From: Methanolobus profundi
GTDB lineage: Archaea > Halobacteriota > Methanosarcinia > Methanosarcinales > Methanosarcinaceae
DNA: 64,000 bases
Direction: 5' to 3'
NCBI RefSeq assembly: GCF_900114835.1
Contig: NZ_FOUJ01000007.1
Span: 62,001-126,000, forward strand
Both the position numbers and the translations under genes were made by a program. A model generated the notes under the pieces. That model did not search any database, had not been told where the DNA came from, and was given only the letters and a program-made list of their open reading frames with translations. Below are positions 19,309 through 30,209 of this stretch, one piece after another; the first letter of the stretch is position 1; each line of letters begins with the position of its first letter.

Positions 19309-19739
19309 TGTATCTCCTGATTGTTTGAATCATATGATGAACTTAGTCGTTCAAACCATCATCATAATAATCATAATGAAAATTCTATATAAACTTTATT
19401 ACCTGAAGCTCACTTCTATAAGTAAAAATCTTAGTTTTGCCTGCCTTATTATATATTTGTATCAATATTTTCTTTGTAATATCATATTGTTTCATACAAA
19501 AATAATATGCTCTTGAATTATGATTTATATATGATTTTTATATAATATGCATGTTTTTACTCTTGTTTTGTGTATGTTTGCCTTCGTGGTGCTAGTACCA
19601 ATTTCCCCCTACTTTTATTAGTGTGCTTTTTATATGTATCTTTTTATCATGATCTTGCCACCGGCAAAGTCAAAATAGTATCTCTCCTATTATGCTACCT
19701 TATACTATCATCTAAGTTCAATATATGAAGGAAATATCC
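19309..19739. other. AT-rich intergenic region with divergent promoters
   Basis: About 430 bp with no supported gene. It is very AT-rich with several TATA-like tracts (for example TTATATATGATTTTTATATAATATGC near 19523-19550, split here only as a landmark) and a small hairpin TTGCCACCGGCAA at 19666-19678. It must hold promoters for the leftward DUF5371/pilin pair and the rightward ACT/DUF711 pair. Confidence 0.5.
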
Positions 19740-20018
19740 ATGTCATCCAGCCGTTTTATGATCACTGTTATTGGTATAGATAAAGTTGGTATTGTTGCGG
19801 GCATTACTCAAGTTATGGCACAGTACAACGTTAATATTGTGGATATAAGTCAGACCATTATGGATGACCTGTTCACTATGATAATGCTTGCACAGGTGAA
19901 AGATGAGAGCTTCGATCTTTCGGCTTTCCAGCAGGCTATGTCTGAAAAAGGTTCTGAGCTGGGCGTTGAAGTAAAGGTCCAGCACGAAGATGTTTTCCGT
20001 TTCATGCACAGGATATGA
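19740..20018 (+). CDS. ACT-domain protein (UPF0237 family)
   Basis: A 92-residue single ACT domain: [23 protein letters not shown] is the ligand-binding beta-alpha start and [16 protein letters not shown] follows. ACT domains usually bind amino acids to regulate enzymes. An in-frame ATG exists at 19725 but GAAGGA sits eight bases before ATG 19740, giving the family length. The stop overlaps the start region of the DUF711 gene; this pair is conserved across archaea and bacteria, implying that the two proteins act together. Confidence 0.9.
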   Translation: MSSSRFMITVIGIDKVGIVAGITQVMAQYNVNIVDISQTIMDDLFTMIMLAQVKDESFDLSAFQQAMSEKGSELGVEVKVQHEDVFRFMHRI

Positions 20019-20029
20019 GGTGTCCGTTT

Positions 20030-21391
20030 ATGATGATCCATCCTGAAGAGATCCTTGAGACAATTAACATGGTGAGCAATGAGCACCTTGACATAAGGAC
20101 CGTCACCATGGGTATAAGTCTGCGTGGATGCAGTCATCCTGATATAGACACTTTCAATGAGAATGTCTACAACAGGATAATGTATTATGCAAAAGACCTT
20201 GTGAAAACCACCAATGATATCCAGAATCTCTATGGTATCCCCATAATCAACAAGCGTATATCAGTGACTCCTATCGCTATTGTTGCTGAGAGTTGTGATG
20301 CTACAGACCTGACATCAGTTGCCCAGACACTTGACAGGGCTGCTGCGGATGCGGGTGTAGACTTTATCGGTGGTTTCAGTGCGCTTGTTCAGAAAGGTAT
20401 GACACCAGGTGACCTTAAGCTTATCAACTCCATTCCCAGGGCACTTGCAAGCACGCAGAAGGTCTGTTCTTCTGTGAATGTGGCAACCACCAAGGCAGGA
20501 ATTAATATGGATGCTGTTGCTCTGATGGGCAGGGTCATCAAAGAGACAGCTGAGATGACAAAGGATAACTCGGGTATCGGTTGTGCGAAACTTGTTGTCT
20601 TCGCCAATGCACCTGAGGACAATCCTTTCATGGCAGGTGCCTTCCATGGTGTAGGTGAGCCAGACTGTGTTATCAACGTAGGTGTGAGTGGTCCGGGTGT
20701 TGTCAACTCTGCGGTACGCGCGCTAAAAGATCCGACTCTTGGTGACATCTCAGAGTGCATAAAGAAAACAGCATTCAAGATCACCAGAATGGGTGAGATG
20801 GCAGGTATGGAAGTTGCACGCAGGCTTCATGCACAGTTCGGTGTCCTTGATCTTTCCCTTGCTCCTACTCCTGCTGTAGGTGATAGTGTTGCTGCTATTC
20901 TTGAGGCCATGGGTCTGGAGAGTTGTGGAACTCATGGTACTACTGCCGCACTTGCGCTTCTCAATGATGCTGTCAAGAAAGGTGGAGCTATGGCATCATC
21001 TTCAGTAGGTGGCCTGAGTGGTGCATTTATTCCTGTAAGTGAGGATCAGGGCATGATAAGGGCTGTACAAAGAGGTTCTCTTTCTCTGGACAAGCTTGAG
21101 GCAATGACCAGTGTTTGTTCTGTTGGCCTTGATATGATCGCTGTACCGGGTGATACACCATCGTCAACCCTGTCTGCTATAATTGCAGATGAGATGGCAA
21201 TAGGTATGATAAACAAGAAGACAACTGCTGTAAGGGTTATACCTGCACCTGGGACTAAAGTAGGAGATATGATAGAGTTCGGTGGTCTTCTTGGAAGTGC
21301 TCCTGTTATGCCGGTACATAATTTCAGCTCAGAGCAGTTCATTTCAAGAGGTGGACGGATACCTGCTCCTATACAATCCCTTACTAACTAA
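20030..21391 (+). CDS. UPF0210 / DUF711 family protein
   Basis: A 453-residue protein beginning [15 protein letters not shown] with the conserved [14 protein letters not shown] segment and a glycine-rich C-terminal half ([17 protein letters not shown]). An ATG at 20015 overlaps the ACT stop, but GAGGTG lies seven bases before ATG 20030, which gives the usual N-terminus. DUF711 proteins resemble anaerobic ribonucleotide-reductase/glycyl-radical-like folds in structure and have no established function. Its tight coupling to the ACT gene suggests allosteric control by a small metabolite. Confidence 0.88.
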   Translation: MMIHPEEILETINMVSNEHLDIRTVTMGISLRGCSHPDIDTFNENVYNRIMYYAKDLVKTTNDIQNLYGIPIINKRISVTPIAIVAESCDATDLTSVAQTLDRAAADAGVDFIGGFSALVQKGMTPGDLKLINSIPRALASTQKVCSSVNVATTKAGINMDAVALMGRVIKETAEMTKDNSGIGCAKLVVFANAPEDNPFMAGAFHGVGEPDCVINVGVSGPGVVNSAVRALKDPTLGDISECIKKTAFKITRMGEMAGMEVARRLHAQFGVLDLSLAPTPAVGDSVAAILEAMGLESCGTHGTTAALALLNDAVKKGGAMASSSVGGLSGAFIPVSEDQGMIRAVQRGSLSLDKLEAMTSVCSVGLDMIAVPGDTPSSTLSAIIADEMAIGMINKKTTAVRVIPAPGTKVGDMIEFGGLLGSAPVMPVHNFSSEQFISRGGRIPAPIQSLTN

Positions 21392-21428
21392 GTAACTACA
21401 AAAGTTTCACAAAGAGAATAGTGGTCGT

Positions 21429-21953
21429 ATGATAATTACTCTGATCGGTATGCCGGGGGCAGGCAAAAGTTCTGCCGGACACAAACTTGCATCTATACTG
21501 GGATACGACTTCATCGATACGGATAAACTTGTCATTGATGGATCAGGTACGGGTTTGCAGAGCATTGTCAACGACCTGGGTGATATGGCCCTTGTCAGGG
21601 CGGAAGAGCAGAGCATACTTGGGCTCGAACTGAAGGACAACTGTATAATTGCAACTGGTGGTAGTGTCGTTTATTCTGAAAAAGCGATGCAGTTCTTTAA
21701 AGAAAGATCAGTTATAGTGTATCTTGACGTCCCGTTCGGAACGATCGTTGCCCGACTGTCCAATCTTTCAACAAGGGGTGTCGTAGGCCTCAAGGAAAAA
21801 GGGTTGCATGGTCTGTATGAAGAACGTACGGTCCTTTACAGGTCATTTGCAGATCATACTATCGAAGTTGGGAGGAAGGACAAAGTGATGGCCGTTGTAA
21901 GAAAGATCATTGAAACTGTTCTTCCGGGATCAGATGTAACGAGCGAATTATGA
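21429..21953 (+). CDS. Shikimate-kinase-like P-loop kinase (AroK type)
   Basis: A 174-residue kinase with Walker A GMPGAGKSS at residues 8-16, the DTD metal/substrate motif (FIDTDKLV), an RAEEQ stretch matching the shikimate-binding Arg/Glu, ATGGSVV in place of the usual GGG loop, and the C-terminal YEERTVLYR Arg. These are shikimate kinase features, although many archaea use an unrelated GHMP shikimate kinase, so either this organism uses the bacterial type or the protein phosphorylates another small substrate. It lies 37 bp after the DUF711 gene. Confidence 0.8.
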   Translation: MIITLIGMPGAGKSSAGHKLASILGYDFIDTDKLVIDGSGTGLQSIVNDLGDMALVRAEEQSILGLELKDNCIIATGGSVVYSEKAMQFFKERSVIVYLDVPFGTIVARLSNLSTRGVVGLKEKGLHGLYEERTVLYRSFADHTIEVGRKDKVMAVVRKIIETVLPGSDVTSEL

Positions 21954-21959
21954 CATTTC

Positions 21960-22802
21960 TCACTTCTTTTGCGTATTCCACCACATCTTTACTCTTGTGG
22001 AACGTGAATCGTAAATGTAATTCCCATTCTCTTTTCTGAGCTTCTTTTCCATATATTCTTCGAGTATTTTCCGCTGTTCTTCTGTTGTCAGTGAGAAATG
22101 GTTTGCCACATCATTGATGACCTCATCCATTGAGGAGTATACATCATTCCTTCCAAGTGTAAAGGTTTCCATGTTCGGATAGATGGCCATCTGGTACAAC
22201 AGATTATAGATAATATCGCATTTTGGTGTGGAATGGTACGGTCTTCCATGTAACAGTGGCCATATTTCCTTTGAATGCATGTCCCATGAAGTGTCTCCGG
22301 CAAACCAGTAAAGGTAGATATATCCTGAAGCCACTGCACGCATGTCCTCTATTGCCTTGCGGATGTCGGGCATTCCAAGTGAGAATGAGGCTATGACCAC
22401 ATCATATGGTCCATCAAGGTCTTTTTCAATATCTATGTCCTCCCATCTCTTTTTGACAATGGAGATGTTGTCACGGTTATACTCTGACATGTTCTCTTTC
22501 AGGACCTCTATCATGCCCTTTGAAGGTTCCACGGCAGTTATGTGTTTCACTTTTTCTGAAAGTGGGATCGCAAGTGTCCCCGGACCTGCGCCAATATCAA
22601 GGACATGTGACTGTGAGGTTATATTAAGGCCTTTGATAGTTTCCCTTGCTCTTTTCTGATCGTCCTTCAGTGACATCTCCCAGAACCTTTTTGCGCTCTC
22701 TTTGTCTTCCCATATTGATGTCTTTTCTTTCTTTCCACTCTGGAGGTGTTGTTCCATCTGTTCGATCCACACTTTTCCCCAATCTATGTTCCTGTATTCC
22801 AT
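21960..22802 (-). CDS. Class I SAM-dependent methyltransferase
   Basis: A 280-residue methyltransferase. Motif I is VLDIGAGPGTLAIPL around residue 75, followed by ITAVEPS and the acidic SAM-ribose residue. The start ATG 22802 has GAGAGGA five bases upstream; a longer frame from 22898 would add 32 unlikely residues. The substrate is unknown; the C-terminal half has many Trp/Tyr (LYWFAGDTSWDMHS), as in methyltransferases acting on small molecules. It is convergent with the kinase gene, with only 6 bp between. Confidence 0.87.
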   Translation of the reverse strand: MEYRNIDWGKVWIEQMEQHLQSGKKEKTSIWEDKESAKRFWEMSLKDDQKRARETIKGLNITSQSHVLDIGAGPGTLAIPLSEKVKHITAVEPSKGMIEVLKENMSEYNRDNISIVKKRWEDIDIEKDLDGPYDVVIASFSLGMPDIRKAIEDMRAVASGYIYLYWFAGDTSWDMHSKEIWPLLHGRPYHSTPKCDIIYNLLYQMAIYPNMETFTLGRNDVYSSMDEVINDVANHFSLTTEEQRKILEEYMEKKLRKENGNYIYDSRSTRVKMWWNTQKK

Positions 22803-23208
22803 ATGGTCCTCTCTTTTTCTTGTGTCCTGCCTTATAGTTGGGCCTTCTAATATACTGGCATTACCATTGATGATCTGGAATTCTTCAGATCGTATCATAT
22901 TGTTGAAACAGGTCTTCAGTATGGTCTCTGTACCGGACCTGTGTGGGTCTATTGGTCTATTTTGAGCGTCAGGATCAGGTTATTATACACAACTGAATTA
23001 TTTTTGGATTATCCTGTTTTGTGTCAATTTAGCATGAACTTGAGTCTGATTCTAGATAATATTAATTAGTATTTAATAGTGTGTTATATGTATTTATATT
23101 TCACACATAATTGACATACAAATCAATCATTTTCAAAAATACTAAATATTATTAGTTATTTTACTATCATCGCCTTATGGTCAAAGAAAAATATAGGAGA
23201 TGAAAAAT
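22803..23208. other. Intergenic region between methyltransferase and small-protein gene
   Basis: About 400 bp without a supported gene. AT-rich tracts near 23040-23160 hold likely promoters; AGGAG at 23195-23199 is the ribosome site for the next gene. I see no stable structure. Confidence 0.4.
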
Positions 23209-23406
23209 ATGTTATGGGGATTTTCCGTACTCAAAGATGAGCAGATGAAAGCCATTGCAGAGCTTGAAGAAAAAATGAATATCACTTTACTTGCATTCTC
23301 TGGTATCAATATCAGTAATGCAGAGATCACAAATGGTGACCTTGAACAGATAAGGAAATTGGAAGCTGACCTGGGTCTGTCTCTGGTTGCTGTGAATGTG
23401 GAGTAA
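23209..23406 (+). CDS. Small conserved-looking hypothetical protein
   Basis: A 65-residue protein starting MLWGFSVLKDEQMKAIAELEE. The ATG at 23200 directly abuts the AGGAG site, so ATG 23209 (nine bases spacing) is chosen. It has two amphipathic helices and alternating hydrophobic strands (LGLSLVAVNVE). I do not recognise the family. A strong ribosome site and acidic composition support that it is real. It stands alone upstream of the chemoreceptor. Confidence 0.65.
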   Translation: MLWGFSVLKDEQMKAIAELEEKMNITLLAFSGINISNAEITNGDLEQIRKLEADLGLSLVAVNVE

Positions 23407-23469
23407 GATCTGGTAACTTTCCTTCCATTTCCTTTTTTGTATTAAATGAGCAGGTGATATTTCATCTGC

Positions 23470-23665
23470 TCAAAAACTTCCCTTAACAATTCTCTTTGAT
23501 ATTCTTGTTTTGCATGGTATTTCTGCATCTATAAATTCTACCTTTACCCTCTCATTCACAGATATCTCTCTAATGATCTCTGTGGATATGATCGCCTTTG
23601 ATGATGCTACCTACTGTAAGTGTCTATGACAGGTCCAGAGCCGGTATAACTGTGGAATTGATGGC
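23470..23665 (-). pseudogene. Decayed coding fragment, family not recognised
   Basis: On the minus strand the sequence reads as two overlapping frames of protein-like text: NSTVIPALDLS, a stop, TLTVGSIIKGD, then after a frame change KAIISTEIIREISVNERVKVEF...RIVKGSF and a stop at 23470. The combination of codon-like composition, one in-frame stop and one frameshift suggests a gene remnant. I cannot name the parent family. The rest of 23407-23934 is AT-rich; a chemoreceptor promoter is expected near 23745-23780. Confidence 0.35.
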
Positions 23666-23934
23666 ATTTCAAAATCTGGGCCTATTTTTGAATTTGCAAT
23701 GTTTAGGCAGAATAAGAAATAAATTCAGGAGGACTGTGTATTTTTTAATAAACATAAATACAATTATATATTATTAATGCATTTTTTGTGACAGTAAATG
23801 TGCAAAAACGCACCATTTGCAGTTATAGAAGATAATTCGGGTTGAAGTGTCACTAAACGGTGATCACAGTCCATGACATCATACTTCATAGGGGGATGTC
23901 CTGGGCTGAATAGGCCCATCAAGGTTGATTTTAG

Positions 23935-26900
23935 ATGGATCTAAAAAAAATAACTATTAGTCAAAAGATAATCGCAGTTTCATTATTGCTTACTATCTTA
24001 CCGGTCACGCTCGTTGGCTTTTATGCTTATGAACAAACATCTTCAGGTACATGGGAGCTATTACAGGAAAGTCTTGAAAATCAGGTATTTCTTGAAAAGC
24101 AGTACGTGGAATCCATATTTACAGTTGCCTACGAAAATCTGGATACCAGTATTAAACTTGCAGACAAGGATCTCTATTCCTATGGTGAAGCAAGTATCAT
24201 CAATGGGGAGCTGGTCCTTGGTGGGGACCATGTGGTCAATAATGACTTCTCACTTGTTGATAATATCAAGAAAGACATCGATGGTGAGATCACTGTATTC
24301 CAGGTAAGTGATGATTCTGCAGTGCGGATAAGTACTACCATCACTGACCAGGAAGGTGAACGTATTGTAGGTACCGCTCTTTCTGAAGAGGTCTATGAAA
24401 CGGTCGTCACTGAAGGTCAGATCTATAAAGGAAGGGCTAATGTACTTGGTTCGGAACATCTTACTATCTATGAACCAATAAAGAACAATGATGGGGAGAT
24501 CATAGGCATCCTTTCCGCTGCCATTCCGGAAGAACATTATCGTCTCGGCATTAAAGATGAGATGTCAAAGATAACGGTCGGTGAGACGGGTTATGTGTAC
24601 GTAATGGATTCAAACGGTGATTTCATCATCCATCCTACCAGTGAAGGTGAGAGTGTCATTGATCATGATTTCACACAGGAGATCATTGAGACGAAAGAAG
24701 GTACTGTCAGATATGACTGGGAAGGTAGTGAGAAGATCGCCAGTTACACTTATTATGAACCTAATGACTGGTACATTGTATCAAGTAGCTACACAGAAGA
24801 GTTCGAAGGCCCTCTGACTGCTATCAGGAACAGTCTTGTGATGGCTATTCTTATCTTTGTGATACTTGGAAGTATTGTTGCATTCCTGATAAGCAGGTCC
24901 ATATCCGGTGGTATCAGAAAGATAGTTGATGATTTTGAGGATATTTCGAATGCAACACTTCAAGGTAAACTTGACAAAAGGGCAACCACTGATGTATCTA
25001 TTGATTTTGAAGCTATACCAAAAGGTTTCAACCAGGTACTGGATGCTGTAATACATCCGCTCAATGTTGCCGCTGACTATGTTGACCGTATCTCCAAGGG
25101 TGATATCCCTCCTGTGATCACGGATGAGTATCATGGTGATTTCAACGCCATCAAGAACAATCTCAACCAGTGTATCGGTGCGATCAATGCTTTAGTATCT
25201 GATGCCAATATGTTATCTGCAGCGGCAGTCGATGGTAAGCTCGATACTCGCGCTGATGCTTCAAAGCACACTGGTGATTACCGTGCTATCGTTGAAGGTG
25301 TCAACGATACTCTTGATGCTGTCATCGGTCCCCTTAACGTTGCTGCTGAATATGTTGATCGCATTGCTCATGGTGATGTTCCTCCTCATATCACTGATGA
25401 TTACAGTGGTGATTTCAATGAGATCAAAGACAATCTTAACCGCTGCATCGATGCTATCAATGCTTTAGTATCTGATGCCAATATGTTATCTGTAGCTGCT
25501 GTTGAAGGTAAGCTTGATACCCGTGCCGATGCTTCAAAGCACGCCGGAGATTATCGTGCTATCGTTGAGGGTGTCAATGGTACTCTTGATGCCGTTATCG
25601 GTCCTCTTAACGTTGCTGCTGAATATGTTGATCGCATCGCTCATGGTGATGTTCCTCCTCATATCAGTGATGATTACAGTGGTGATTTCAATGAGATCAA
25701 GGACAATCTTAACCGTTGTATCGATGCTATCAGTGCTCTTGTATCCGATGCCAATCTTCTTTCTGCGGCTGCTGTTGAAGGTAAACTTGATACTCGTGCC
25801 GATGCTTCTAAGCACGATGGTGATTTCCGTGCCATCGTTGAAGGTGTAAATAGCACTCTTGATGCTGTCATCGGTCCCCTTAACGTTGCTGCTGAATATG
25901 TTGATCGCATCGCTCATGGTGATGTTCCTCCTCATATCACTGATGATTACAGTGGTGACTTCAATGAGATCAAGGACAATCTTAACCGTTGTATCGATGC
26001 TATCAGTGCTCTTGTATCCGATGCCAATATGTTATCTGCAGCTGCTGTTGAAGGTAAGCTTGATACTCGTGCCGATGTTTCAAAGCATGATGGTGATTTC
26101 CGTGCCATCGTTGAGGGTGTCAATAGCACTCTTGATGCTGTTATTGGTCCCTTGAATGTGGCAGCTGACTATGTTGACCGTATTTCCAAGGGTGACCTTC
26201 CTTCTGAGATCACTGATGATTACAATGGTGATTTCAACGCCATCAAGAACAATCTCAACCAGTGTATCGCTGCCATCAATGCTTTAGTTTCTGATGCCAA
26301 TATGCTTTCAGTGGCTGCTGTTGAAGGCAGGTTGGATACTCGTGCCGATGCCTCAAAGCACTATGGTGATTATCGCGCTATTGTAGAGGGTGTCAATGGT
26401 ACTCTTGACGCTGTCATTGGTCCACTGAATGTGGCAGCTGACTATGTTGACCGTATCTCCAAGGGTGACCTTCCTTCTGAGATCACTGATGATTACAATG
26501 GTGATTTCAACGCCATCAAGAACAATCTCAATCAGTGTATCTGTGCCATCAATGAGCTAGTTTCTGATGCTAATATGCTTTCAGAGGCTGCTGTTGAAGG
26601 CAGGTTGGATACTCGTGCCGATGCTTCAAAGCATTATGGTGATTATCGTTCCATTGTTGAGGGTGTTAACAATACGCTTGATGCTGTCATTGGTCCTTTG
26701 AACGTTGCTGCTGACTATGTTGACCGCATCTCTAAGGGTGACCTTCCTTCTGAGATCACTGATAGTTACAATGGTGATTTCAACACCATCAAGAATAATC
26801 TTAATCAGTGTATCTGTGCCATCAATGAGCTAGTTTCTGATGCCAATATGCTTTCAGAGGCTGCTGTTGAAGGCAGGTTGGATACCCGTGCCGATGCTTC

Positions 26901-28557
26901 AAAACATAATGGTGATTATCGTTCCATTGTTGAGGGTGTCAATGGTACTCTTGATGCTGTCATCGGTCCTTTGAACGTTGCTGCTGACTATGTTGACAAT
27001 ATATCGAAAGGTAATATTCCTTCAAAGATCACTGATAGTTATAATGGTGATTTCAACACTATCAAGAACAATCTCAACACCTGTATCGATGCTATCAATA
27101 CTCTGGTCGCTGATGCAAATACTCTTGCACAGGCTGGTGTTAACGGTCAGCTTGATACTCGTGCTGATACTTCCAGGCATCAGGGTGATTATCTCCGGAT
27201 CGTTGAAGGTGTCAATGAGTGTCTGGATGCCGTTGTGGGTCCTGTGAATGAAGCTGCCAGGGTTATCACTGCATATGCAGAGGGTGATCTGGGCACAAGG
27301 GTCACAATAGATGCGAAAGGTGATTTCAAGGTACTTGGTGATACTCTTGATGGCTTTGGTGATACATTACAGGATATCATCAATGATTCCTGTGAGGTCC
27401 TTGATTCGATCTCATCGAACGATCTTACAAGGAAAGTTCGTATTCATGGTGTAGGGGATTTCATACAGCTCACAGAAGGTGTTGAGAATTGCAGGCGTTC
27501 TTTGAACGATATCGTTACCCTTGTGACCGGGAACGCTGAGAGTATAGCTTTTACTGCTCAGGAGATGTCCTCATCCAGTGAGGAACTGGCAGCAAGTGCA
27601 GAACAGATCACCAGTACGGTAACTGAGATCTCGCGGGGTACTCAGGTCCAGTCCGTCAAGGCGGAGGATGTGTCGAATGCGATGAATGATATGGGTCGCA
27701 CTGTTCAGGAAGTAGCGACCAATTCAGAGATGGCTGCACAGAATGCGGTCGAGTCAAATACTCTTATACAGGGTCTTGGTGAGATGTCCCGTGAACTTAA
27801 ATTCAAGATGGAAGGGATAAGGTCTGCAGTAAGTGATTCATCAGATGTTATCAATGACCTTGATGCTAAATCGAACAGGATCGGTGAGATCGTGAACCTA
27901 ATTACGAGCATTGCTGACCAGACCAATCTGCTGGCCCTGAATGCTGCCATAGAGGCTGCAAGGGCAGGGGAACACGGTCGTGGATTTGCTGTGGTGGCGG
28001 ATGAAGTGAGGAAACTTGCTGAGGATTCCGGAAATGCAGCTAAACAGATCGCAGATCTTATAGGCCAGATGCAGGAAGGTACCCGGGATGCAGTCTCATC
28101 CATGAAGAAAGGAGCTGAAGAGGTCGATACAGGTGCAGAGTCCCTTGAAAGATCGGTCCTTGCTATAGGTGATGTTGTAGAGGCCGGAAACACCATTGTA
28201 AAGATGGTGCAGGAGATCGCTGCTGCTGCTGAGGAACAGTCAGCTTCCATAGAAGAGGTAACTTCCTCTGTAGAAGAAGTATCTGCAATATCAGAACAGT
28301 CTGCAGCAGGTGCTGAAGAGGCTTCCGCATCTGTGCAGGAACAGACTGCTTCGATGCAGGAACTCTCAAGGGCAGCTCAGGAGCTTGCAGGTGTGGCTGC
28401 CAGTATGCAGTCCGTGGTTTCAAGGTTCAAGCTGGATAGCACTGGTACTGGCAGTACCGTAGGGGTGGATGAGGTATTTGATGATAGTGTGGAAAGCGTC
28501 ATCTCATCAGGTATGGAGGAGATACTTTCCGATCTTTCAGGAGATGCGTTGGTCTGA
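23935..28557 (+). CDS. Methyl-accepting chemotaxis protein with dCache sensor and poly-HAMP array
   Basis: A 1540-residue transmembrane chemoreceptor. A first membrane helix (~residues 13-32) is followed by an extracellular double-Cache sensor (~35-290, with [21 protein letters not shown]), a second helix (~297-320, [18 protein letters not shown]), and then eight near-identical 91-residue repeats (residues 376-1103), each made of two HAMP-like modules. Two more divergent HAMP-type units follow, then the signalling coiled coil with the kinase-contact hairpin ([37 protein letters not shown]). It is far longer than ordinary receptors (about 550-700 residues), entirely because of the array. It would control CheA/archaellum rotation or a pathway of similar type. 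A strong hairpin terminator follows. Confidence 0.93.
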   Translation: MDLKKITISQKIIAVSLLLTILPVTLVGFYAYEQTSSGTWELLQESLENQVFLEKQYVESIFTVAYENLDTSIKLADKDLYSYGEASIINGELVLGGDHVVNNDFSLVDNIKKDIDGEITVFQVSDDSAVRISTTITDQEGERIVGTALSEEVYETVVTEGQIYKGRANVLGSEHLTIYEPIKNNDGEIIGILSAAIPEEHYRLGIKDEMSKITVGETGYVYVMDSNGDFIIHPTSEGESVIDHDFTQEIIETKEGTVRYDWEGSEKIASYTYYEPNDWYIVSSSYTEEFEGPLTAIRNSLVMAILIFVILGSIVAFLISRSISGGIRKIVDDFEDISNATLQGKLDKRATTDVSIDFEAIPKGFNQVLDAVIHPLNVAADYVDRISKGDIPPVITDEYHGDFNAIKNNLNQCIGAINALVSDANMLSAAAVDGKLDTRADASKHTGDYRAIVEGVNDTLDAVIGPLNVAAEYVDRIAHGDVPPHITDDYSGDFNEIKDNLNRCIDAINALVSDANMLSVAAVEGKLDTRADASKHAGDYRAIVEGVNGTLDAVIGPLNVAAEYVDRIAHGDVPPHISDDYSGDFNEIKDNLNRCIDAISALVSDANLLSAAAVEGKLDTRADASKHDGDFRAIVEGVNSTLDAVIGPLNVAAEYVDRIAHGDVPPHITDDYSGDFNEIKDNLNRCIDAISALVSDANMLSAAAVEGKLDTRADVSKHDGDFRAIVEGVNSTLDAVIGPLNVAADYVDRISKGDLPSEITDDYNGDFNAIKNNLNQCIAAINALVSDANMLSVAAVEGRLDTRADASKHYGDYRAIVEGVNGTLDAVIGPLNVAADYVDRISKGDLPSEITDDYNGDFNAIKNNLNQCICAINELVSDANMLSEAAVEGRLDTRADASKHYGDYRSIVEGVNNTLDAVIGPLNVAADYVDRISKGDLPSEITDSYNGDFNTIKNNLNQCICAINELVSDANMLSEAAVEGRLDTRADASKHNGDYRSIVEGVNGTLDAVIGPLNVAADYVDNISKGNIPSKITDSYNGDFNTIKNNLNTCIDAINTLVADANTLAQAGVNGQLDTRADTSRHQGDYLRIVEGVNECLDAVVGPVNEAARVITAYAEGDLGTRVTIDAKGDFKVLGDTLDGFGDTLQDIINDSCEVLDSISSNDLTRKVRIHGVGDFIQLTEGVENCRRSLNDIVTLVTGNAESIAFTAQEMSSSSEELAASAEQITSTVTEISRGTQVQSVKAEDVSNAMNDMGRTVQEVATNSEMAAQNAVESNTLIQGLGEMSRELKFKMEGIRSAVSDSSDVINDLDAKSNRIGEIVNLITSIADQTNLLALNAAIEAARAGEHGRGFAVVADEVRKLAEDSGNAAKQIADLIGQMQEGTRDAVSSMKKGAEEVDTGAESLERSVLAIGDVVEAGNTIVKMVQEIAAAAEEQSASIEEVTSSVEEVSAISEQSAAGAEEASASVQEQTASMQELSRAAQELAGVAASMQSVVSRFKLDSTGTGSTVGVDEVFDDSVESVISSGMEEILSDLSGDALV
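25060..27243 (+). repeat. Eight tandem 273-bp repeats inside the chemoreceptor
   Basis: Repeat units begin at 25060, 25333, 25606, 25879, 26152, 26425, 26698 and 26971, each exactly 273 bp (91 codons). Units 2-4 share the variant [14 protein letters not shown], units 1 and 5-8 the variant DYVDRISKG or DYVDNISKG, showing block-wise duplication or gene conversion. The period is constant, so unequal crossing-over would keep the frame. Confidence 0.95.
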
Positions 28558-28588
28558 TGCTTGGTATCTCCCGGATGATCCATTTATA

Positions 28589-28624
28589 GCAGCCCGTTTT
28601 TTAGGGCTGCATCAGCCTTTTTTT
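28589..28624 (+). terminator. Hairpin terminator after the chemoreceptor
   Basis: GCAGCCC (28589-28595) pairs with GGGCTGC (28604-28610) around GTTTTTTA, followed by ATCAGCC and seven T at 28618-28624. Confidence 0.75.
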
Positions 28625-28659
28625 ATGATGAATTGTTATTTTCTGACTTTCAGTAGACC

Positions 28660-28790
28660 GGAACATTATCATTGAGGTTTACCAGCCGACAGCAAATAGT
28701 TCAAAACTGGTAGGTCAAACGAACAGCACAGGAAGTCTGCAACTTGGCACGAACTATGCATGTGTTCATCATTCTGCCTGCAGAAATATC
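28660..28790 (+). pseudogene. Fossil fragment of the element's minor coat protein gene
   Basis: This stretch matches 41264-41397, the middle of the small signal-peptide coat gene of the adjacent element, at about nine of every ten bases, including the shared run GGTAGGTCAAACGAACAGCA. A two-base deletion near 28760 and another deletion near 28783 break the frame. It lies outside the left attachment repeat at 28882, so it is not part of the present element but a remnant of an earlier related integration at the same place. Confidence 0.85.
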
Positions 28791-28881
28791 GACTTCAATA
28801 TATTTCTATGGGGTTAGAATCTATCAAATTAAAAAGCTAAATGCTGGTTAGCGTTGATTATTGAATGGAAAAGTAGAATAG

Positions 28882-28896
28882 TGCTCCGATGGGGAT
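28882..28896 (+). repeat. attL: 15-bp copy of the tRNA-Glu 3' end
   Basis: TGCTCCGATGGGGAT is identical to 47990-48004, the last 15 bases of the tRNA-Glu gene (acceptor stem and T-arm 3' side, minus-strand sense). Similarity stops right after the repeat, as expected for an attachment core left by site-specific integration. Confidence 0.85.
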
Positions 28897-29222
28897 GGAT
28901 GGTCTCACACTTATAATTATGAGACCTATCACCATTGCACCTGTCTTCGATTATTGTAATTTTGGACAGAGCGGATTCGATAGAAAACCCTGTCCATTAA
29001 ACCTGTTAGCAGCAGGTTTACAACTTTCAAAGTGGTATTTAATAATAGAGTTTTTATCTATATAGTACTTTTTATTCTTGGCATTAGTCTACTTTTTGTC
29101 GTCGCTTGTCATAATTAACTATTTTAAATATTTCTGACCAACATTAAAGTATATATACTAGACAACGATACTAATTTTTGTTGAGTTTAGCAGACTCAGC
29201 AAAAAGCAAGAAGGATTCGATA

Positions 29223-29615
29223 ATGAAGGACTTACAAACTAATAGCGATAGCTCTGGCTGTACAAAAGCTAGTGCTTGTATAGTGAATAATGAACATGAT
29301 TCTCCACATGATGATATTTCCTATAAGCATTCTCGCAAGGATGTTATTATCCAAATCCAGGGAGAACTGGAGAAAGCTGAGAAAAGTTACAGGAGCATAA
29401 TTGCAGTATCTGATCCAGGTAAACAAAGTAGTCTGGATATCTATTTCTCAGGCAAGAAAGCAGCTTATGGTCTGGTTCTTGAACTTCTGGCAGAAGTGCC
29501 AGATAATGAAGATGATACGACAGGAGACAACTCAGATAACGCAGATCACCAACCCCTTCGTTGTTCTCCTGTCAGTTCTAAACAAACAGGGCCAGAGGCT
29601 CAGGAGGTGAACTGA
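29223..29615 (+). CDS. Hypothetical element protein
   Basis: A 130-residue acidic protein with no recognised family. ATG 29223 has GAAGGA eight bases upstream; an upstream in-frame TTG at 29178 would add 15 residues. A central helix (VIIQIQGELEKAEKSYRSII) is followed by an acidic tail. It is the first of a chain of nine small genes, joined to the next by TGATG, and lies 330 bp inside the left attachment site. Nothing beyond AT-rich sequence is seen between the attachment site and this gene. Confidence 0.6.
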   Translation: MKDLQTNSDSSGCTKASACIVNNEHDSPHDDISYKHSRKDVIIQIQGELEKAEKSYRSIIAVSDPGKQSSLDIYFSGKKAAYGLVLELLAEVPDNEDDTTGDNSDNADHQPLRCSPVSSKQTGPEAQEVN

Positions 29616-29764
29616 TGAAGTGGCGATACAAGAAAATAGAGGTCCATGGTGATGAAGAGGTCACTGTACCTATGGGTTCCAAATGTCTCCAGATAAGACC
29701 TCTTGGAAGGCGGAACGTGAGCTTTGTTGAATGGCTGGAACCGGCACAGGAGGAAGATAACTGA
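29615..29764 (+). CDS. Small hypothetical protein
   Basis: A 49-residue protein starting MKWRYKKIEVHGDEE, with GGAGGTG nine bases before the ATG. The start overlaps the previous stop by one base and its own stop overlaps the next start. Basic at the front, acidic at the end; no family recognised. Confidence 0.55.
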   Translation: MKWRYKKIEVHGDEEVTVPMGSKCLQIRPLGRRNVSFVEWLEPAQEEDN

Positions 29765-29907
29765 TGTGCTGTTGGACCAGAGTAATTGAAGCTTTTAATG
29801 CTGCAGAAGAGAAGGCTAGATATGTACACCCTTCAAAGTCTACCTCCACTCACTCTTCTGCAGTATCATCACAAATCGAGTCAGAGGCTCAGGGGGTGAG
29901 TTTGTGA
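29764..29907 (+). CDS. Small hypothetical protein
   Basis: A 47-residue protein starting MCCWTRVIEAFNAAEEK, Ser-rich at the C-terminus. It is overlapped at both ends by neighbouring genes and has GGAGGA 12 bases upstream. The tail SEAQGVSL echoes the EAQEVN tail of the first gene in the chain, partly because both tails encode the ribosome site of the following gene. No family recognised. Confidence 0.5.
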   Translation: MCCWTRVIEAFNAAEEKARYVHPSKSTSTHSSAVSSQIESEAQGVSL

Positions 29908-30209
29908 AAAAGCCATTCTTGAAAACCGAGCTTAAAAGAGTGATAATTGAGCCAGAGGAGGGACTTGATGAGATAAGTCTCGTTCCTGGAATGAATCCCG
30001 AATACATCAAAAATGCTGTTGTTACTGTCTCTGAGGATGGTTATGCATTTGTTTCTTGGCTGCAGCCTATCAAGGATTGGAAATATCATCTAGCTGGATT
30101 TGCCTGGGGTTGCCTTTTCTGGTTCATAGTGATTCTAATCAGTATCGTTTTCTGGATAGTATGTGGAGATATTGCGACAATATATCTGCAGGAATGGGGT
30201 GTTATCTGA
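29904..30209 (+). CDS. Small membrane protein of the element
   Basis: A 101-residue protein starting at GTG 29904, preceded by GGGGGTGAG. The N-terminal ~65 residues look soluble (ELKRVIIEPEEGLDE) and residues ~68-95 form a strong membrane helix (CLFWFIVILISIVFWIVCG). Its stop overlaps the next ATG. Possibly a membrane-anchored element protein; no family recognised. Confidence 0.6.
   Translation: MKKPFLKTELKRVIIEPEEGLDEISLVPGMNPEYIKNAVVTVSEDGYAFVSWLQPIKDWKYHLAGFAWGCLFWFIVILISIVFWIVCGDIATIYLQEWGVI

Noticed and set aside
25060-27243. Tandem repeats as a possible CRISPR array
   Set aside because: The 273-bp units are in one long frame of a chemoreceptor and have no short repeat/spacer pattern.
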